A stretch of 64,000 bases of DNA from Castellaniella caeni NBRC 101664 (GTDB lineage: Bacteria; Pseudomonadota; Gammaproteobacteria; Burkholderiales; Burkholderiaceae_B), in assembly GCF_001592225.1 (NCBI RefSeq), contig NZ_BCWN01000014.1:1-64000 (forward strand), read 5' to 3'. Each line of letters begins with the position of its first letter. Positions within the stretch are counted from its first letter, which is position 1. Under the pieces are notes generated by a model. The model was not told the DNA's origin and did no database searches. It was given only the letters and a program-made list of their open reading frames with translations. Below are positions 37,674 to 47,265 of the stretch, one piece after another. The position numbers were made by a program, and so were the translations under genes.

Positions 37674-38843
37674 ATGGTTCGAGGATTAGGCAAAATCTGC
37701 GTGCTGTCTGCGGTGGCCCTGTGCCTGCAGATGGGCTCGGCGGCAGCCGATGAAATTCTGGTGGGGGTCGAAGGCCCGATGACTGGCGCGCTGGCGCGCG
37801 AGGGCGGCGGCATGATCCAGGGGGTCGAAGTGGCCGCCGAGCTCTTTAACAAGTCGCAAAGCAAGCACACGATCAAGCTCGTCAAGATCGACGACGAATC
37901 GCAGCCCGCGAAGGCGGTGGCCGCCGTCGAGAAGCTGGCGGGCGAGGGGGCGGTGGCGATCACCGGCGGCTATGGCTCGAACAACGTGGGCCCGGCCTCA
38001 GACGCCGCCAACAAGCTGGGCCTGCCCTACATCACCTCGGGGGCGGTGGCCGATGGTCTCACGCAGCGCGGTTTCAAAACCTTTTTCCGGGTCAACAACA
38101 CGGCGGGTTATCAAAAGGCGCTGGTTGGCCTGATGGAAACCATGAAGATCGAGTCCGTTTCAGTGTTGTATTCCACCAAAGAGGCCAATGCGCACCTGGC
38201 CGCCGACACTGAAAAGGAAATGGCGAGCAAGGGCGTCAAAGTCATCATGCACGCCTTCGACCCGGCCACCACCGACTTCAAGCCGCTCATCAACAAGGTA
38301 CGCCTGAAAGACAAGGCCGACGTCATCCTGATGGTGGGCTACGAAAACGACTACGTGGGCATTCTGCGGGCGGCCAAGGTGCTCAAGCCCAAGGTCAAGG
38401 CCATGATCGGCGTCTGGGGGCTGGTGACACCCAAGATGATGAAGGAATTCCCCGACGTGGTGCAAAACGTCTTCGGCACGGCGGCCTTGCCCTATCCGGT
38501 GGAATTCACCTCGCCCGAGGGCAAGGCATTTGCCGAAGCCTACGAGGCGCGCTTCAAGGACGATGTGGGCTACCTGCAGCAGTTCGGCTACGTCCAGGGC
38601 AAGATCCTGTTCGAAGCCATTGCCCGGGCCGCCGACAAGGGCACGCTGAAGTCGGGCGGCGTGGCGCAAGAGCTGGCCGCCACCGACGCCCAGACCCTGA
38701 TTGGCCGGGTGCAGTTCAACGAACAGGGCGACAACATCAATTTTGCCCATCACATCGGTCAGATTCAGGGCGACAAGATCGTGCTGGTATGGCCCGAGGA
38801 TGCGGCCACCGGCAAGATGGCCTATCCCGGGGTGCCCTGGTAA
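37674..38843 (+). CDS. Branched-chain-type ABC transporter substrate-binding protein
   Basis: Periplasmic binding protein of the LivJ type, 389 residues. A signal peptide (MVRGLGKICVLSAVALCLQM, cleaved after AAA near residue 25) is followed by the usual start DEILVGVEGPMTGALA and the substrate-loop GGYGSNNVGPASDAANKLG. An AAGGAGAAA ribosome-binding site precedes the ATG. It heads a complete LivJHMGF-type set placed inside the beta-oxidation cluster, so its cargo is more likely the acid degraded by the cluster than leucine. That is inference from context. Confidence 0.92.
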   Translation: MVRGLGKICVLSAVALCLQMGSAAADEILVGVEGPMTGALAREGGGMIQGVEVAAELFNKSQSKHTIKLVKIDDESQPAKAVAAVEKLAGEGAVAITGGYGSNNVGPASDAANKLGLPYITSGAVADGLTQRGFKTFFRVNNTAGYQKALVGLMETMKIESVSVLYSTKEANAHLAADTEKEMASKGVKVIMHAFDPATTDFKPLINKVRLKDKADVILMVGYENDYVGILRAAKVLKPKVKAMIGVWGLVTPKMMKEFPDVVQNVFGTAALPYPVEFTSPEGKAFAEAYEARFKDDVGYLQQFGYVQGKILFEAIARAADKGTLKSGGVAQELAATDAQTLIGRVQFNEQGDNINFAHHIGQIQGDKIVLVWPEDAATGKMAYPGVPW

Positions 38844-38970
38844 GCAGACCCGGGCACGGCGGTGCCCGCCCCTGGCCGGCCGCGTGATCCGGGGCTGGGC
38901 CGGGGCCGCCGCCGACGACACTGGGCATCCGGGCCCGGTGCACTTTATTTGAACGTGGAGCATTTCTTCC

Positions 38971-39843
38971 ATGATGGAACTCATTTTGCAGTCGCTCTAT
39001 TCAGGCGTCCTGCAGGGCGGCTCGTACGCCCTGGTGGCGCTTGGACTGGCGCTGGTCTTCGGGACGATGAAGGTGATCAACCTCGCCCACGGAGAACTCG
39101 TCCTGTTGGCGGCCTACATCGCCTACACGGTCGAGGCGGGGCTGGGCATCAGCCCCATCTACGCCATTCCCATCGCACTGGTGGTGGTGAGCCTGTGCTC
39201 GGTGCTCGTGTACTGGCTGGTGAACATGATCCGGGCCGACCGTGAGCTCAATTCGCTGATCCTCACCTACGGCGCGGGCGTCATGCTCACCAACGCCATC
39301 CTGCTCACCTGGTCGGCCGACGTGCATTCGACCTCGTCGTCCTGGCTGCAGGATGCCGTGGTGCTTGGGCCGCTGTACAGCATGCGCGGCGAGGTGCTGT
39401 TCTTCGGGATCGCGCTGGTGCTGATGCTTGCGCTGTGGTGGTGGCTGTCGCGCAGCTGGTACGGGCGTGCCGTGCGCGCCGTCTCCAGCAACCGGGACGC
39501 GGCCAAGCTCATGGGCATCAACCCGCGCACGACCGAGATCGTCTCGTTCGTGGTGGCCGGCATCCTGGCGGCTTTCGCCGGGGTGGCCATCTTCAGCTAC
39601 GGCGTCATCCAGCCAGCCTTTGGCCATGCGCTGACGATCAAGGCCTTCATCATCACGGTGCTGGCGGGCATCGGCTCGATTCCGGGCGTGCTGATCGGCG
39701 GCCTGCTGCTGGGGATCGCCGAGGCGCTGACCGTCACTCTGTACAGCTCGGCCTTGCAGGAGCTGGTCGGGATGGTGCTGTTCCTGCTGGTGCTGTTTGT
39801 CATGCCCAATGGCCTGTTTGGCGCCAAGGCGCGAAGGGGGTGA
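38971..39843 (+). CDS. livH: Branched-chain-type ABC transporter permease LivH
   Basis: Inner-membrane permease of 290 residues with about eight helices. The opening LQSLYSGVLQGGSYALVALG and the later MGINPRTTEIVSFVVAG coupling region are typical of LivH. It partners with the LivM-like permease encoded three bases downstream. Part of the importer set 37674-42224. Confidence 0.94.
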   Translation: MMELILQSLYSGVLQGGSYALVALGLALVFGTMKVINLAHGELVLLAAYIAYTVEAGLGISPIYAIPIALVVVSLCSVLVYWLVNMIRADRELNSLILTYGAGVMLTNAILLTWSADVHSTSSSWLQDAVVLGPLYSMRGEVLFFGIALVLMLALWWWLSRSWYGRAVRAVSSNRDAAKLMGINPRTTEIVSFVVAGILAAFAGVAIFSYGVIQPAFGHALTIKAFIITVLAGIGSIPGVLIGGLLLGIAEALTVTLYSSALQELVGMVLFLLVLFVMPNGLFGAKARRG

Positions 39844-39845
39844 AC

Positions 39846-40823
39846 ATGAAACTATCGAAATCGGCCCTGCTCGGGATCGTGCTGGCGTACGGCATCATCC
39901 CGTGGCTGCTGGGCGACAACAACTACGTCATGAGCCTGATCGTGGCCGCCTTGATCATCGGGGGCGTCGCGCTGGCCTGGGCCTTGCTGGGCAACCTGGG
40001 CGGGATGGTCAGCTTCGGGCATTCCGCGTTTTTCGGGGTGGGGGCCTACGTCTCCGCCTTGCTCACCATGAAGGCTGGCATGCCGGTGCTGCCCGCCATG
40101 CTGCTGGGCGGCGTCGGAGCCGTGCTGGCGTCGCTGGTGATGCTGCCGGTGCTGCGCCTGAAAGGCCCGTACTTCGCCCTGGCAATCCTGGCGTATGCGC
40201 ACATCTTCCGCATCGTCGCCACGGAATGGGAATCGGTCACGGGCGGTTCGGGCGGGCTGGCCAGCGTGCCCCAACTGCCTGTCGTGCTGGGCTTCGACCT
40301 GTCGAGCAAGACAGGCGGCTACGTGCTCATCCTCACCCTGCTGCTGGTGTTCATCGTGGCGTACCGCCACATCCGCGCCAGCCACTACGGCATCGCCCTG
40401 CGGGCCATGCACGGCAGCGAGGACGCTACCCGCGTGGTGGGCGTCAACAGCGTACTGCTCAAGGCCATGATGCTGTTCGTCTCGGCCTTCATGACGGGCG
40501 TCGTCGGGGCCTTCAACGTGCATTACATCAACTTCCTCGAACCCGATTACGCTTTCAACAGCATGTGGGTGATGCTGCCCATCGTCGCGGCTATCTTCGG
40601 CGGCTATCGCACGATCTCCGGGCCTGTCATCGGCGCCGTGACCGTCTATCTGGTGGATCAGCTGATCTTCAAGAACCTCATGCCCACTGGCCATCAGCTG
40701 GTGCTGGGGGCCTTGCTGGTGGCCATGATCATTTTCAGCCCCGGCGGCCTGGTGCCCCTGGTGCGCAAGATCCCTGGCATGCAGCGGATCGCAAGTGGTT
40801 CTACGGGGGAGCAGGCATGCTGA
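39846..40823 (+). CDS. livM: Branched-chain-type ABC transporter permease LivM
   Basis: Second permease, 325 residues. The motif GNLGGMVSFGHSAFFGVGAY is a strong LivM signature, and ALRAMHGSEDATRVVGVNS is the ATPase-coupling loop. ATG 39846 lies three bases after the livH stop, so longer in-frame readings that run back through livH are rejected. The stop overlaps the livG start by seven bases. Confidence 0.94.
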   Translation: MKLSKSALLGIVLAYGIIPWLLGDNNYVMSLIVAALIIGGVALAWALLGNLGGMVSFGHSAFFGVGAYVSALLTMKAGMPVLPAMLLGGVGAVLASLVMLPVLRLKGPYFALAILAYAHIFRIVATEWESVTGGSGGLASVPQLPVVLGFDLSSKTGGYVLILTLLLVFIVAYRHIRASHYGIALRAMHGSEDATRVVGVNSVLLKAMMLFVSAFMTGVVGAFNVHYINFLEPDYAFNSMWVMLPIVAAIFGGYRTISGPVIGAVTVYLVDQLIFKNLMPTGHQLVLGALLVAMIIFSPGGLVPLVRKIPGMQRIASGSTGEQAC

Positions 40824-41530
40824 AGCTCGAAAATCTGTCGGTCCGGTTCGGCGGCCTGACGGCGGTCAACGCCGTCAGCCTGTCGGTGCGCTCGGACGAA
40901 GTGGTCGGCCTGGTCGGCCCCAACGGTGCCGGGAAAACCACGTTGTTCAACGCCATCTCGGGCCTGGTGCGCCCGTCGGACGGGCGCATCCTGTTCGACA
41001 CCCGCGACATCGTTCGCGCGCCCCTGCATCGTCGGGCCCGCATGGGTATCGGGCGCACGTTCCAGATCCCGCAGCCCATGCACGAACTGACGGTGCGCGA
41101 GAACCTGATCGTGGCGCAGCGTTTCGGCACCGGGCGCGTCGATCCAGCCCGGCTCGACGAGGTGCTGGCCTTCACCGGCCTGGGCGCCAAGGCCGATCAC
41201 GATGCCGCCACCGGGCTGGCGCTGACCGAACTCAAGGCGCTGGAAGTGGCCAAGGCGCTTGCCACCGACCCCAAGCTGCTCATGCTCGACGAGGTGCTGG
41301 CCGGGCTCGAGACCGCGGGCAAGCGCCGTTTCATGAACATGCTCAAAGAGCTGCATGCCAAGTTTTCCGTCGGCATTCTGATCATCGAGCACGATATCGA
41401 GACCATCAGCAATCTGTGCGACCGGGTGGCCGTGCTCAACTTCGGCGAACTGATCGCCGATGGCACGCCCGACGAGGTCTTCAGCAACCCCGAGGTCATC
41501 AAGAGCTACACAGGAGACGGCCATGCTTGA
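40817..41530 (+). CDS. livG: ABC transporter ATP-binding protein LivG
   Basis: ATPase subunit of 237 residues. Walker A is GPNGAGKTT, the insertion segment GRTFQIPQPMHELTVRENL is LivG-like, and Walker B is LLMLDEVLAG. The signature region reads LALTELKALEVAKALAT, with ALTEL in place of the usual LSGGQ or LSYGQ, as in some LivG proteins. ATG 40817 overlaps livM by seven bases. Works with LivF as a heterodimer at the LivHM channel. Confidence 0.93.
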   Translation: MLKLENLSVRFGGLTAVNAVSLSVRSDEVVGLVGPNGAGKTTLFNAISGLVRPSDGRILFDTRDIVRAPLHRRARMGIGRTFQIPQPMHELTVRENLIVAQRFGTGRVDPARLDEVLAFTGLGAKADHDAATGLALTELKALEVAKALATDPKLLMLDEVLAGLETAGKRRFMNMLKELHAKFSVGILIIEHDIETISNLCDRVAVLNFGELIADGTPDEVFSNPEVIKSYTGDGHA

Positions 41531-42224
41531 AATCAAGGATGTGCGCGCGGGCTATGGCGCCATCAACGTGCTGTGGGATGTGTCGCTGTCGGTGCCCCAG
41601 GGGCAGCTGACCACCATCGTCGGCCCCAATGGGGCCGGCAAGACGACGCTGCTGCGCGCCATCATGGGGCTCATCCCCTTGACCCAGGGCAGCATCAGCT
41701 TCGAGGGCCGCCCCCTGGGCGGCGCGTCCACCTGGGATTTGCTTGGTCAGGGGATCGCCATGATTCCCGAGGGACGGATGGTGTTCAAGGACATGTCCAT
41801 CGAGGAAAACCTGATGCTGGGCGCCTACCCCAAGTCCCGGCGCGCCGGGGCCAAGGCCAATTGCGAGAAGGCCTACGCCCTGTTTCCGCGGCTGAAAGAG
41901 CGTCGTACCCAGCTGGCCGGCACCTTGTCCGGCGGCGAGGCCCAGATGCTGGCCATGGGTCGCGGTCTGATGTCCGATCCGCACCTGCTCATCATCGACG
42001 AACCTTCCCTGGGCCTGGCCCCGGTGATCGTCAACGAACTCTTCGACGTGCTGGCCCAGTTGAAAAAAGAAGGCCGCACGATCGTGCTGGTCGAACAGAA
42101 CACGCACAAGGCGGTCGGCGTGGCCGACCATGTCCACCTGATGCAGGGCGGGAAAATCCAGCTTTCCCAGGCCGCTGCGGATGTCGATATCGAGGCGCTG
42201 CATGAACTCTACTTTGCCCGCTGA
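41523..42224 (+). CDS. livF: ABC transporter ATP-binding protein LivF
   Basis: Second ATPase subunit, 233 residues. Walker A is GPNGAGKTT, the signature LSGGEAQMLAMGRGL and Walker B LLIIDEPSLGLAP, followed by the switch histidine in EQNTHKAVGVADHV. ATG 41523 overlaps the livG stop by eight bases. Its 3' end overlaps the thioesterase gene by 23 bases, tying the importer to the metabolic genes in one transcript. Confidence 0.94.
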   Translation: MLEIKDVRAGYGAINVLWDVSLSVPQGQLTTIVGPNGAGKTTLLRAIMGLIPLTQGSISFEGRPLGGASTWDLLGQGIAMIPEGRMVFKDMSIEENLMLGAYPKSRRAGAKANCEKAYALFPRLKERRTQLAGTLSGGEAQMLAMGRGLMSDPHLLIIDEPSLGLAPVIVNELFDVLAQLKKEGRTIVLVEQNTHKAVGVADHVHLMQGGKIQLSQAAADVDIEALHELYFAR

Positions 42225-42669
42225 ACTTGCCGAGGCGCTGAACGAAAGTGCCATCGGCCGCGGCTTTGCCGCGCAGACTGGCTGCCGCATCGTGGCCTGG
42301 CGCGATGGTTGTGCCGAGCTCGAACTGGACATCGAACCACGCCACCTGAACCGTGGCGGCACGGTGCATGGCGGCGTGCTGGCCACGCTCATCGACGTGA
42401 CGGGCGCCCTGGCCGGGCTGTACACCGGCTCGCCGGAGCACCCGCGCAAGGCGGTCACGCTGTCGCTGAACATCAGCTACACGGGCCAGGTCTCCGCAGG
42501 CACTCTGCACGCGCGGGGCAAGGTGCAGTCCGCCGGGCGCAGCGTGTTTTTTTCCAGAACCGAGGTTTTCGACGATGAAGGTCATCCCATTGCCCACGGG
42601 GATGCCGTCAACCGCTACCGCCGGGGTAGCGAGGGGGCCTCGTCCCATCCCTCTTCTTTGAAGGAATGA
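42202..42669 (+). CDS. Hotdog-fold thioesterase (PaaI family)
   Basis: Acyl-CoA thioesterase of 155 residues. The hotdog motif NRGGTVHGGVLATLIDVTGA, with its aspartate in the central helix, places it in the PaaI group, and SLNISYTGQVSAGTL is the following strand pair. PaaI proteins release CoA from stalled intermediates. ATG 42202 lies within the end of livF. Upstream of etfB by three bases, so it is part of the same operon. Confidence 0.9.
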   Translation: MNSTLPAELAEALNESAIGRGFAAQTGCRIVAWRDGCAELELDIEPRHLNRGGTVHGGVLATLIDVTGALAGLYTGSPEHPRKAVTLSLNISYTGQVSAGTLHARGKVQSAGRSVFFSRTEVFDDEGHPIAHGDAVNRYRRGSEGASSHPSSLKE

Positions 42670-42672
42670 TTC

Positions 42673-43425
42673 GTGAATATTGTCGTACCCGTCAAACGGG
42701 TGGTGGATTACAACGTCAAGGTGCGCGTCAAGCGTGACGGCACCGGGGTGGATTTGGCCAACGTCAAGATGGCCATGAACCCGTTCGATGAAATTGCTGT
42801 GGAAGAGGCCGTGCGCCTCAAGGAGGCGGGGCTGGCGGAAGCGGTCGTCGTCGTCAGTTGCGGGGCGGCCGCCTGCCAGGAAACCCTGCGCACGGCTCTG
42901 GCCATGGGGGCCGATCGCGCCATCCTGGTGCAGACCGATGCCGAACTGCAGCCGCTGGCGGTGGCCCGCCTGCTGCAGGCCGTGTGCCAGCAAGAATCAC
43001 CCGGCCTGGTCATCTGCGGCAAGCAGGCCATCGATGACGATGCCGGCCAGACCGGCCAGATGCTGGCCGCCCTGCTGGGCTGGCCACAGGCCACGTTCGC
43101 CTCGCAGGTGGCGGTGGCCGATGGCCGCGCCACGGTCACGCGCGAAGTGGACGGCGGGCTGGAAACGCTTGAGCTGACCCTGCCCGCCGTGGTCACCACC
43201 GATCTGCGCCTGAACCAGCCGCGCTACGTCACGCTGCCCAACATCATGAAGGCGAAGAAAAAGCCGCTGGACATCCTGACGCCCGAGGGGCTGGGGGTGG
43301 CGGTGCAGGCCAATCTGACCGTGCTGCAGGTGAGCGAACCCGCGGCGCGCAGCGCCGGCGTTCGGGTGGCCGACGCCGCCCAGCTGCTCGACCGTCTCAA
43401 AAATGAAGCCAAGGTGATTGCATGA
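42673..43425 (+). CDS. etfB: Electron-transfer flavoprotein beta subunit
   Basis: Beta subunit of 250 residues of the ETF heterodimer, which carries electrons from acyl-CoA dehydrogenases to ETF:quinone oxidoreductase. Typical segments are [19 protein letters not shown] at the start, [19 protein letters not shown], and [18 protein letters not shown]. Starts at GTG 42673 with AAGGA seven bases upstream. Placement after the pim-like genes suggests a dedicated acceptor for the two acyl-CoA dehydrogenases. Confidence 0.96.
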   Translation: MNIVVPVKRVVDYNVKVRVKRDGTGVDLANVKMAMNPFDEIAVEEAVRLKEAGLAEAVVVVSCGAAACQETLRTALAMGADRAILVQTDAELQPLAVARLLQAVCQQESPGLVICGKQAIDDDAGQTGQMLAALLGWPQATFASQVAVADGRATVTREVDGGLETLELTLPAVVTTDLRLNQPRYVTLPNIMKAKKKPLDILTPEGLGVAVQANLTVLQVSEPAARSAGVRVADAAQLLDRLKNEAKVIA

Positions 43426-44360
43426 CCATTCTCGTACTTGCCGAACACACGCATCAGCACCTGGGTGCCGCCACTGCCAACGTCGTCGCGGCGGCCCTTG
43501 CTCTGGGCGATGAGGTGCACGTGCTGGTGGCGGGCACCGATTGTCAGGCTGCGGCCGAGCAGGCTCGTGAGCTGGCCGGTGTATCGCGCGTCCTGCTGGT
43601 CGATGCGCCGCACTATCGAGATCAGCTGGCCGAGAATCTGGCCGCGCTCATCCTGGCGCATGCCCCGGGGTATGAACACATCCTGGCGGCGGCTTCTCCT
43701 GCGGGCAAGAGCACCTTGCCCCGGGTGGCGGCCTTGCTGGGGGTTGCGCAGATTTCCGATGTGATCGCCGTCGAAGACAGCGCGACCTTCGTGCGCCCCA
43801 TTTATGCGGGCAATGCTCTGGCGCGGGTGCGCAGCACGGACGCCGTCAAGGTGATGACGATTCGCACGACAGCCTTCGACGCCGTCGCGTCAGGCGCCGT
43901 GGTTCCTGTCGAAACGCTGCCAGCCGGCCCCGACCTGGGCCTGTCCCGGCTAGTGAGCCGCGCGCTCACGGTCAGCGAGCGCCCCGAGCTGGGTGCCGCC
44001 GACATCATTGTTTCCGGTGGGCGTGGCCTGGGCAGCGGCGAGCATTACCGGCAGGTGCTCGAGCCCCTGGCTGACCGCCTGGGTGCTGCCCTGGGCGCCT
44101 CGCGCGCAGCGGTGGACGCGGGCTTCGTGCCCAACGACTACCAGGTGGGACAGACGGGCAAGATCGTGGCCCCGCAGCTGTACATCGCCGTGGGCATCTC
44201 GGGGGCCATCCAGCACCTGGCCGGCATGAAAGACTCCAAGGTGATCGTGGCTGTCAACAAAGACCCCGAAGCGCCCATCTTCGGCGTGGCCGATTACGGG
44301 CTGGAGGCCGATCTGTTCACGGCGGTGCCCGAACTGGTGCAGGCGCTGCAACCGGCCTGA
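43422..44360 (+). CDS. etfA: Electron-transfer flavoprotein alpha subunit
   Basis: Alpha subunit of 312 residues, which holds the FAD. The C-terminal FAD domain shows [31 protein letters not shown] and [19 protein letters not shown], then [10 protein letters not shown]-type ending [20 protein letters not shown]. Four-base ATGA overlap with etfB. Last plus-strand gene of the 28837-44360 cluster. Confidence 0.96.
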   Translation: MTILVLAEHTHQHLGAATANVVAAALALGDEVHVLVAGTDCQAAAEQARELAGVSRVLLVDAPHYRDQLAENLAALILAHAPGYEHILAAASPAGKSTLPRVAALLGVAQISDVIAVEDSATFVRPIYAGNALARVRSTDAVKVMTIRTTAFDAVASGAVVPVETLPAGPDLGLSRLVSRALTVSERPELGAADIIVSGGRGLGSGEHYRQVLEPLADRLGAALGASRAAVDAGFVPNDYQVGQTGKIVAPQLYIAVGISGAIQHLAGMKDSKVIVAVNKDPEAPIFGVADYGLEADLFTAVPELVQALQPA

Positions 44361-44367
44361 GCGTTGG

Positions 44368-44390
44368 CGTGCAGCCTGTCTTTGCACGCA
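44368..44390. terminator. Hairpin between etfA and the TRAP permease gene
   Basis: GCGTGCA (44368-44374) and TGCACGC (44384-44390) are perfect inverted repeats in the 33-base gap between two convergent operons. No T-run follows. Confidence 0.4.
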
Positions 44391-44393
44391 AGC

Positions 44394-45698
44394 TCAACCG
44401 CCGTACATCATCCTCGGCAGCACCATCACAACATCGGGGAAGACGGTGAAGATCGCCGCCGCAAGGATCAGCATGAGGAAAAACGGGAAGGCGGCCTTCG
44501 AGATGAACACGATGTCGCGTCCCGTCATGCCCTGCAGGACGAACAGGTTGAGGCCGACGGGTGGGGTCAGTTGCCCCATTTCCACCACCAGGACGAGATA
44601 CACGCCAAACCAGATGGTGTCGATGCCCGCCGCTTGAACCGCGGGCAGGAGCACCGCCGTGGTCAGCACGACGATGGAAATTCCGTCCAGGAAACACCCC
44701 ATGATGATGAAAAATACGGTCAGCGCGGCGATAAACGTGTAGCTGCTGAGCTGCATGCCGGTGATCCACCCTGCAATCATGGCGGGTAGCCCGGAATAGC
44801 CCATTGCCAGGGTCAGGAAGGCTGATCCGGCCAGAATGAAGGCAATCATGGATGACGAAAGCGTGGCTGCGATCAGCCCCTCTTTGAAGGACTGCCAGCT
44901 CAGGTCGCCAAACCACCAGCTCATGGCCAGCGCCAGTACCACGCCGACCGCGGCGGAGTCTGTGGGGCTGGCAAGCCCCAGGTAGATGGAGCCCACGACC
45001 CCCGCGATCAGCAGAACGACCGGCAGCAGCCGACGAGAGGCCTGAAATTTTTGCCCCAGTGTGGTGGGGGGGTCTTTGGGCGGAGTTTTGGCGCGCCCGG
45101 TGATCGACTGCAGTGCCACGTATCCCATGTAGAGTGCGATGACGACCAGCCCGGGCAGTATCCCCGCGATGAAAAGCCGGGCGATGGATTGCTCAGCCGC
45201 CACGCCGTAGACGATCATGATGATGGAGGGGGGGATCAAGAGCCCCAGGGTGGCGGAACCCGCCACCGTGCCCAATACCAGGCGTTCGTCGTAGCCTCGC
45301 GCCTTGAGTTCGGGCACGGCGACCTTGGCGACCGTGGCGCACGTGGCCGCTGAAGATCCACTGACGGCGGCGAAGATGCCCGAGGCAAGAATGCCGACGT
45401 GACCCAGCCCGCCGGGGATGGGGCGCATCCAGGGGGCGAGCCCTGTGAACAGGTCTTTGGACATGCGCGAGCGAAACAGGATTTCGCCCATCCAGATGAA
45501 AAGCGGCAGCGCCGCCAGCGACCACTCGGTGGACGACGTCCAGATGTTGGTGCCGAGTACGTCGGTGATCGGTGCGCTGGCAAAGAGGACGACACCCACG
45601 AGCCCGGTGACGAACAAGGCAATGGAAATCCACAGGCCAGCGGCCAGGCTGCCAAAGAGCACCGCCAGAAGGACGAACGACATGAGGGAGACAGACAT
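44394..45698 (-). CDS. dctM: TRAP transporter large permease (DctM type)
   Basis: Large inner-membrane subunit of a tripartite ATP-independent periplasmic transporter, 434 residues with about 12 to 13 membrane helices. Typical segments are LAALPLFIWMGEILFRSRMS, SGSSAATCATVAKVAVPELK and ATLGLLIPPSIIMIVYGVAA. It uses an ion gradient for solute uptake. Its ATG shares one base with the stop of the small permease gene (TGATG). Last gene of the dctP-dctQ-dctM operon. Confidence 0.95.
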   Translation of the reverse strand: MSVSLMSFVLLAVLFGSLAAGLWISIALFVTGLVGVVLFASAPITDVLGTNIWTSSTEWSLAALPLFIWMGEILFRSRMSKDLFTGLAPWMRPIPGGLGHVGILASGIFAAVSGSSAATCATVAKVAVPELKARGYDERLVLGTVAGSATLGLLIPPSIIMIVYGVAAEQSIARLFIAGILPGLVVIALYMGYVALQSITGRAKTPPKDPPTTLGQKFQASRRLLPVVLLIAGVVGSIYLGLASPTDSAAVGVVLALAMSWWFGDLSWQSFKEGLIAATLSSSMIAFILAGSAFLTLAMGYSGLPAMIAGWITGMQLSSYTFIAALTVFFIIMGCFLDGISIVVLTTAVLLPAVQAAGIDTIWFGVYLVLVVEMGQLTPPVGLNLFVLQGMTGRDIVFISKAAFPFFLMLILAAAIFTVFPDVVMVLPRMMYGG

Positions 45699-46252
45699 CA
45701 GGTGACCTCTTCGGCGTGGTTGTCCGTGCTCAGGGCCTCGCTATGACCATCGCGCAGAACCTCGAAAAATGTGTGGATGGCGGCTACCAGGAAGACAGCC
45801 GCGCCGATGCACATGACCAGTTGTGGAATCCAGAGTGGTTCGCGCAGCAAGCCGGTGCCCCGGTCGCCCCAGGCATACGACTGGTAGGCCAGCTGGCCCA
45901 GGCTGTAGGTGAACAGCCCGCCGATGAGTACGGCAAGCAGCGCAACCAAGGTCAGGCTGACGCGCTGTGCCAGTCTCGGTAGACGTACCTCGAGCAAGGT
46001 GACACGGATGTGCGCGGCCTTGCGCAGCCCCAGGCCCAGAGACAGGAAGGTGGCGAAAGCCAGCGCGTAGCCCGATAGCGCGGTATAGGAGGGGATGAGC
46101 AGGCCGAAACTGGTGCCAAACAGCCGTGTGGCAACGTAGTCGATGATGTTCAGCAGCACCTGGCCGAACACCACGACGACGATGCCCACCAGTGAGGCGG
46201 CAGCCAGCAGGCCTGTGATGCGATAGAGCGCATCCAGCATCTTGTGCATCAT
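45698..46252 (-). CDS. dctQ: TRAP transporter small permease (DctQ type)
   Basis: Small membrane subunit of 184 residues with four predicted helices. It opens with MLDALYRITGLLAAASLVGI and has the LSGYALAFATFLSLGLGLRK segment with basic residues after the second helix pair, as in DctQ. The ATG overlaps the dctP stop by four bases. The DctQ-DctM complex is the transport unit. Confidence 0.93.
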   Translation of the reverse strand: MMHKMLDALYRITGLLAAASLVGIVVVVFGQVLLNIIDYVATRLFGTSFGLLIPSYTALSGYALAFATFLSLGLGLRKAAHIRVTLLEVRLPRLAQRVSLTLVALLAVLIGGLFTYSLGQLAYQSYAWGDRGTGLLREPLWIPQLVMCIGAAVFLVAAIHTFFEVLRDGHSEALSTDNHAEEVT

Positions 46253-47220
46253 TGGGCCCGGTAGGTCTGGAGTACGGCTTCACCCGGTTTTCCGGCCGAG
46301 CGGCTCCATTCGGTTGCCATCCGCGCGCCGATCTTGTGCAGAGAGGCGTTCAGGGCTTCGCTGCCATCGCTGACGTGCATGCCGTGGTCGGCCAGAATCT
46401 GTTTTTTGGCCTGGTGGTCTGCTTCCGCCATCTGCCATCCGCGGGTTTCGGCTTTGGCCGCGGCCTCGATGACCGCCTGCTGTTCGTCGGCAGGCAGGGC
46501 ATCAAAGACGCGTTTGTTGACGACCACGATGTTCTTGGGCAAATAGGCCTTCACGTCGTAGAAATACTTGAGGAAATCCCAGGCTTTGGTATCCACCCCT
46601 GTCGAGGTTGCCGTGAGCATCGTATTGACCCTGCCGGTGGTAAACGCCTGGGCAAGATCCGGAACCTCGACTTGCGCCGGGACGGCGTTGACCAACTGCG
46701 CCAGGCGCGCCAGCTGAGAGTTATAGACGCGGAACTTCAGGCCTTGCAGGTCTTCGACCTTTTCGATAGGGCGATCCGAATACAGCCCTTGGGGCGGCCA
46801 GGCAACCGAGTAAAGGATTTTCAGGCCTTGTTTGTCGAGTTCTTTTTCCAGCTCGGGCCTGGACGCCGCGTAGAGTTTGCGGGCGTCGTCGAACGACGTG
46901 GCAACGAAGGGCACGGAGTCTAGTGCATAGAAGGGGTTTTCGTTCGCCAGGATGGAGATGAAGAATTCGCCGATCTGGATTTGGCGTGAACGGACCGCGT
47001 TCTTGATTTCCGGGTGCTTGATGAGCGACCCAGCCGAATGCACCTTGATCTGCAGCTTGCCGTGGGTGGCTTCCTGGACGTCTTGGGTGAACTGCAGCAC
47101 GTTCTTGGTGTGGAAGTTGGACTCGGGGTAGGGCGTGGCCATTTGCCAGGTGTCGGCCTGTGCCCCCGCGCTGGTCAGGGCGATTGCCAGCCCGGCCACG
47201 ATTGTCTTGAATGCCGCCAT
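46249..47220 (-). CDS. dctP: TRAP transporter solute-binding protein (DctP type)
   Basis: Periplasmic binding protein of 323 residues. A signal peptide (MAAFKTIVAGLAIALTSAG, cleaved after AQA near residue 22) leads to TWQMATPYPESNFHTKNV. The family segment GLKFRVYNSQLARLAQLVNA contains the arginine that grips a substrate carboxylate. Its ligand is therefore probably an organic acid. First gene of the TRAP operon and divergent from a lactonase-like hydrolase gene, with matched inverted sequences at both promoters. Confidence 0.94.
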   Translation of the reverse strand: MAAFKTIVAGLAIALTSAGAQADTWQMATPYPESNFHTKNVLQFTQDVQEATHGKLQIKVHSAGSLIKHPEIKNAVRSRQIQIGEFFISILANENPFYALDSVPFVATSFDDARKLYAASRPELEKELDKQGLKILYSVAWPPQGLYSDRPIEKVEDLQGLKFRVYNSQLARLAQLVNAVPAQVEVPDLAQAFTTGRVNTMLTATSTGVDTKAWDFLKYFYDVKAYLPKNIVVVNKRVFDALPADEQQAVIEAAAKAETRGWQMAEADHQAKKQILADHGMHVSDGSEALNASLHKIGARMATEWSRSAGKPGEAVLQTYRAQ

Positions 47221-47265
47221 GATGTCTCCCGAAATCTTGATAAAAAAATGAGGAACTGATGTAGA

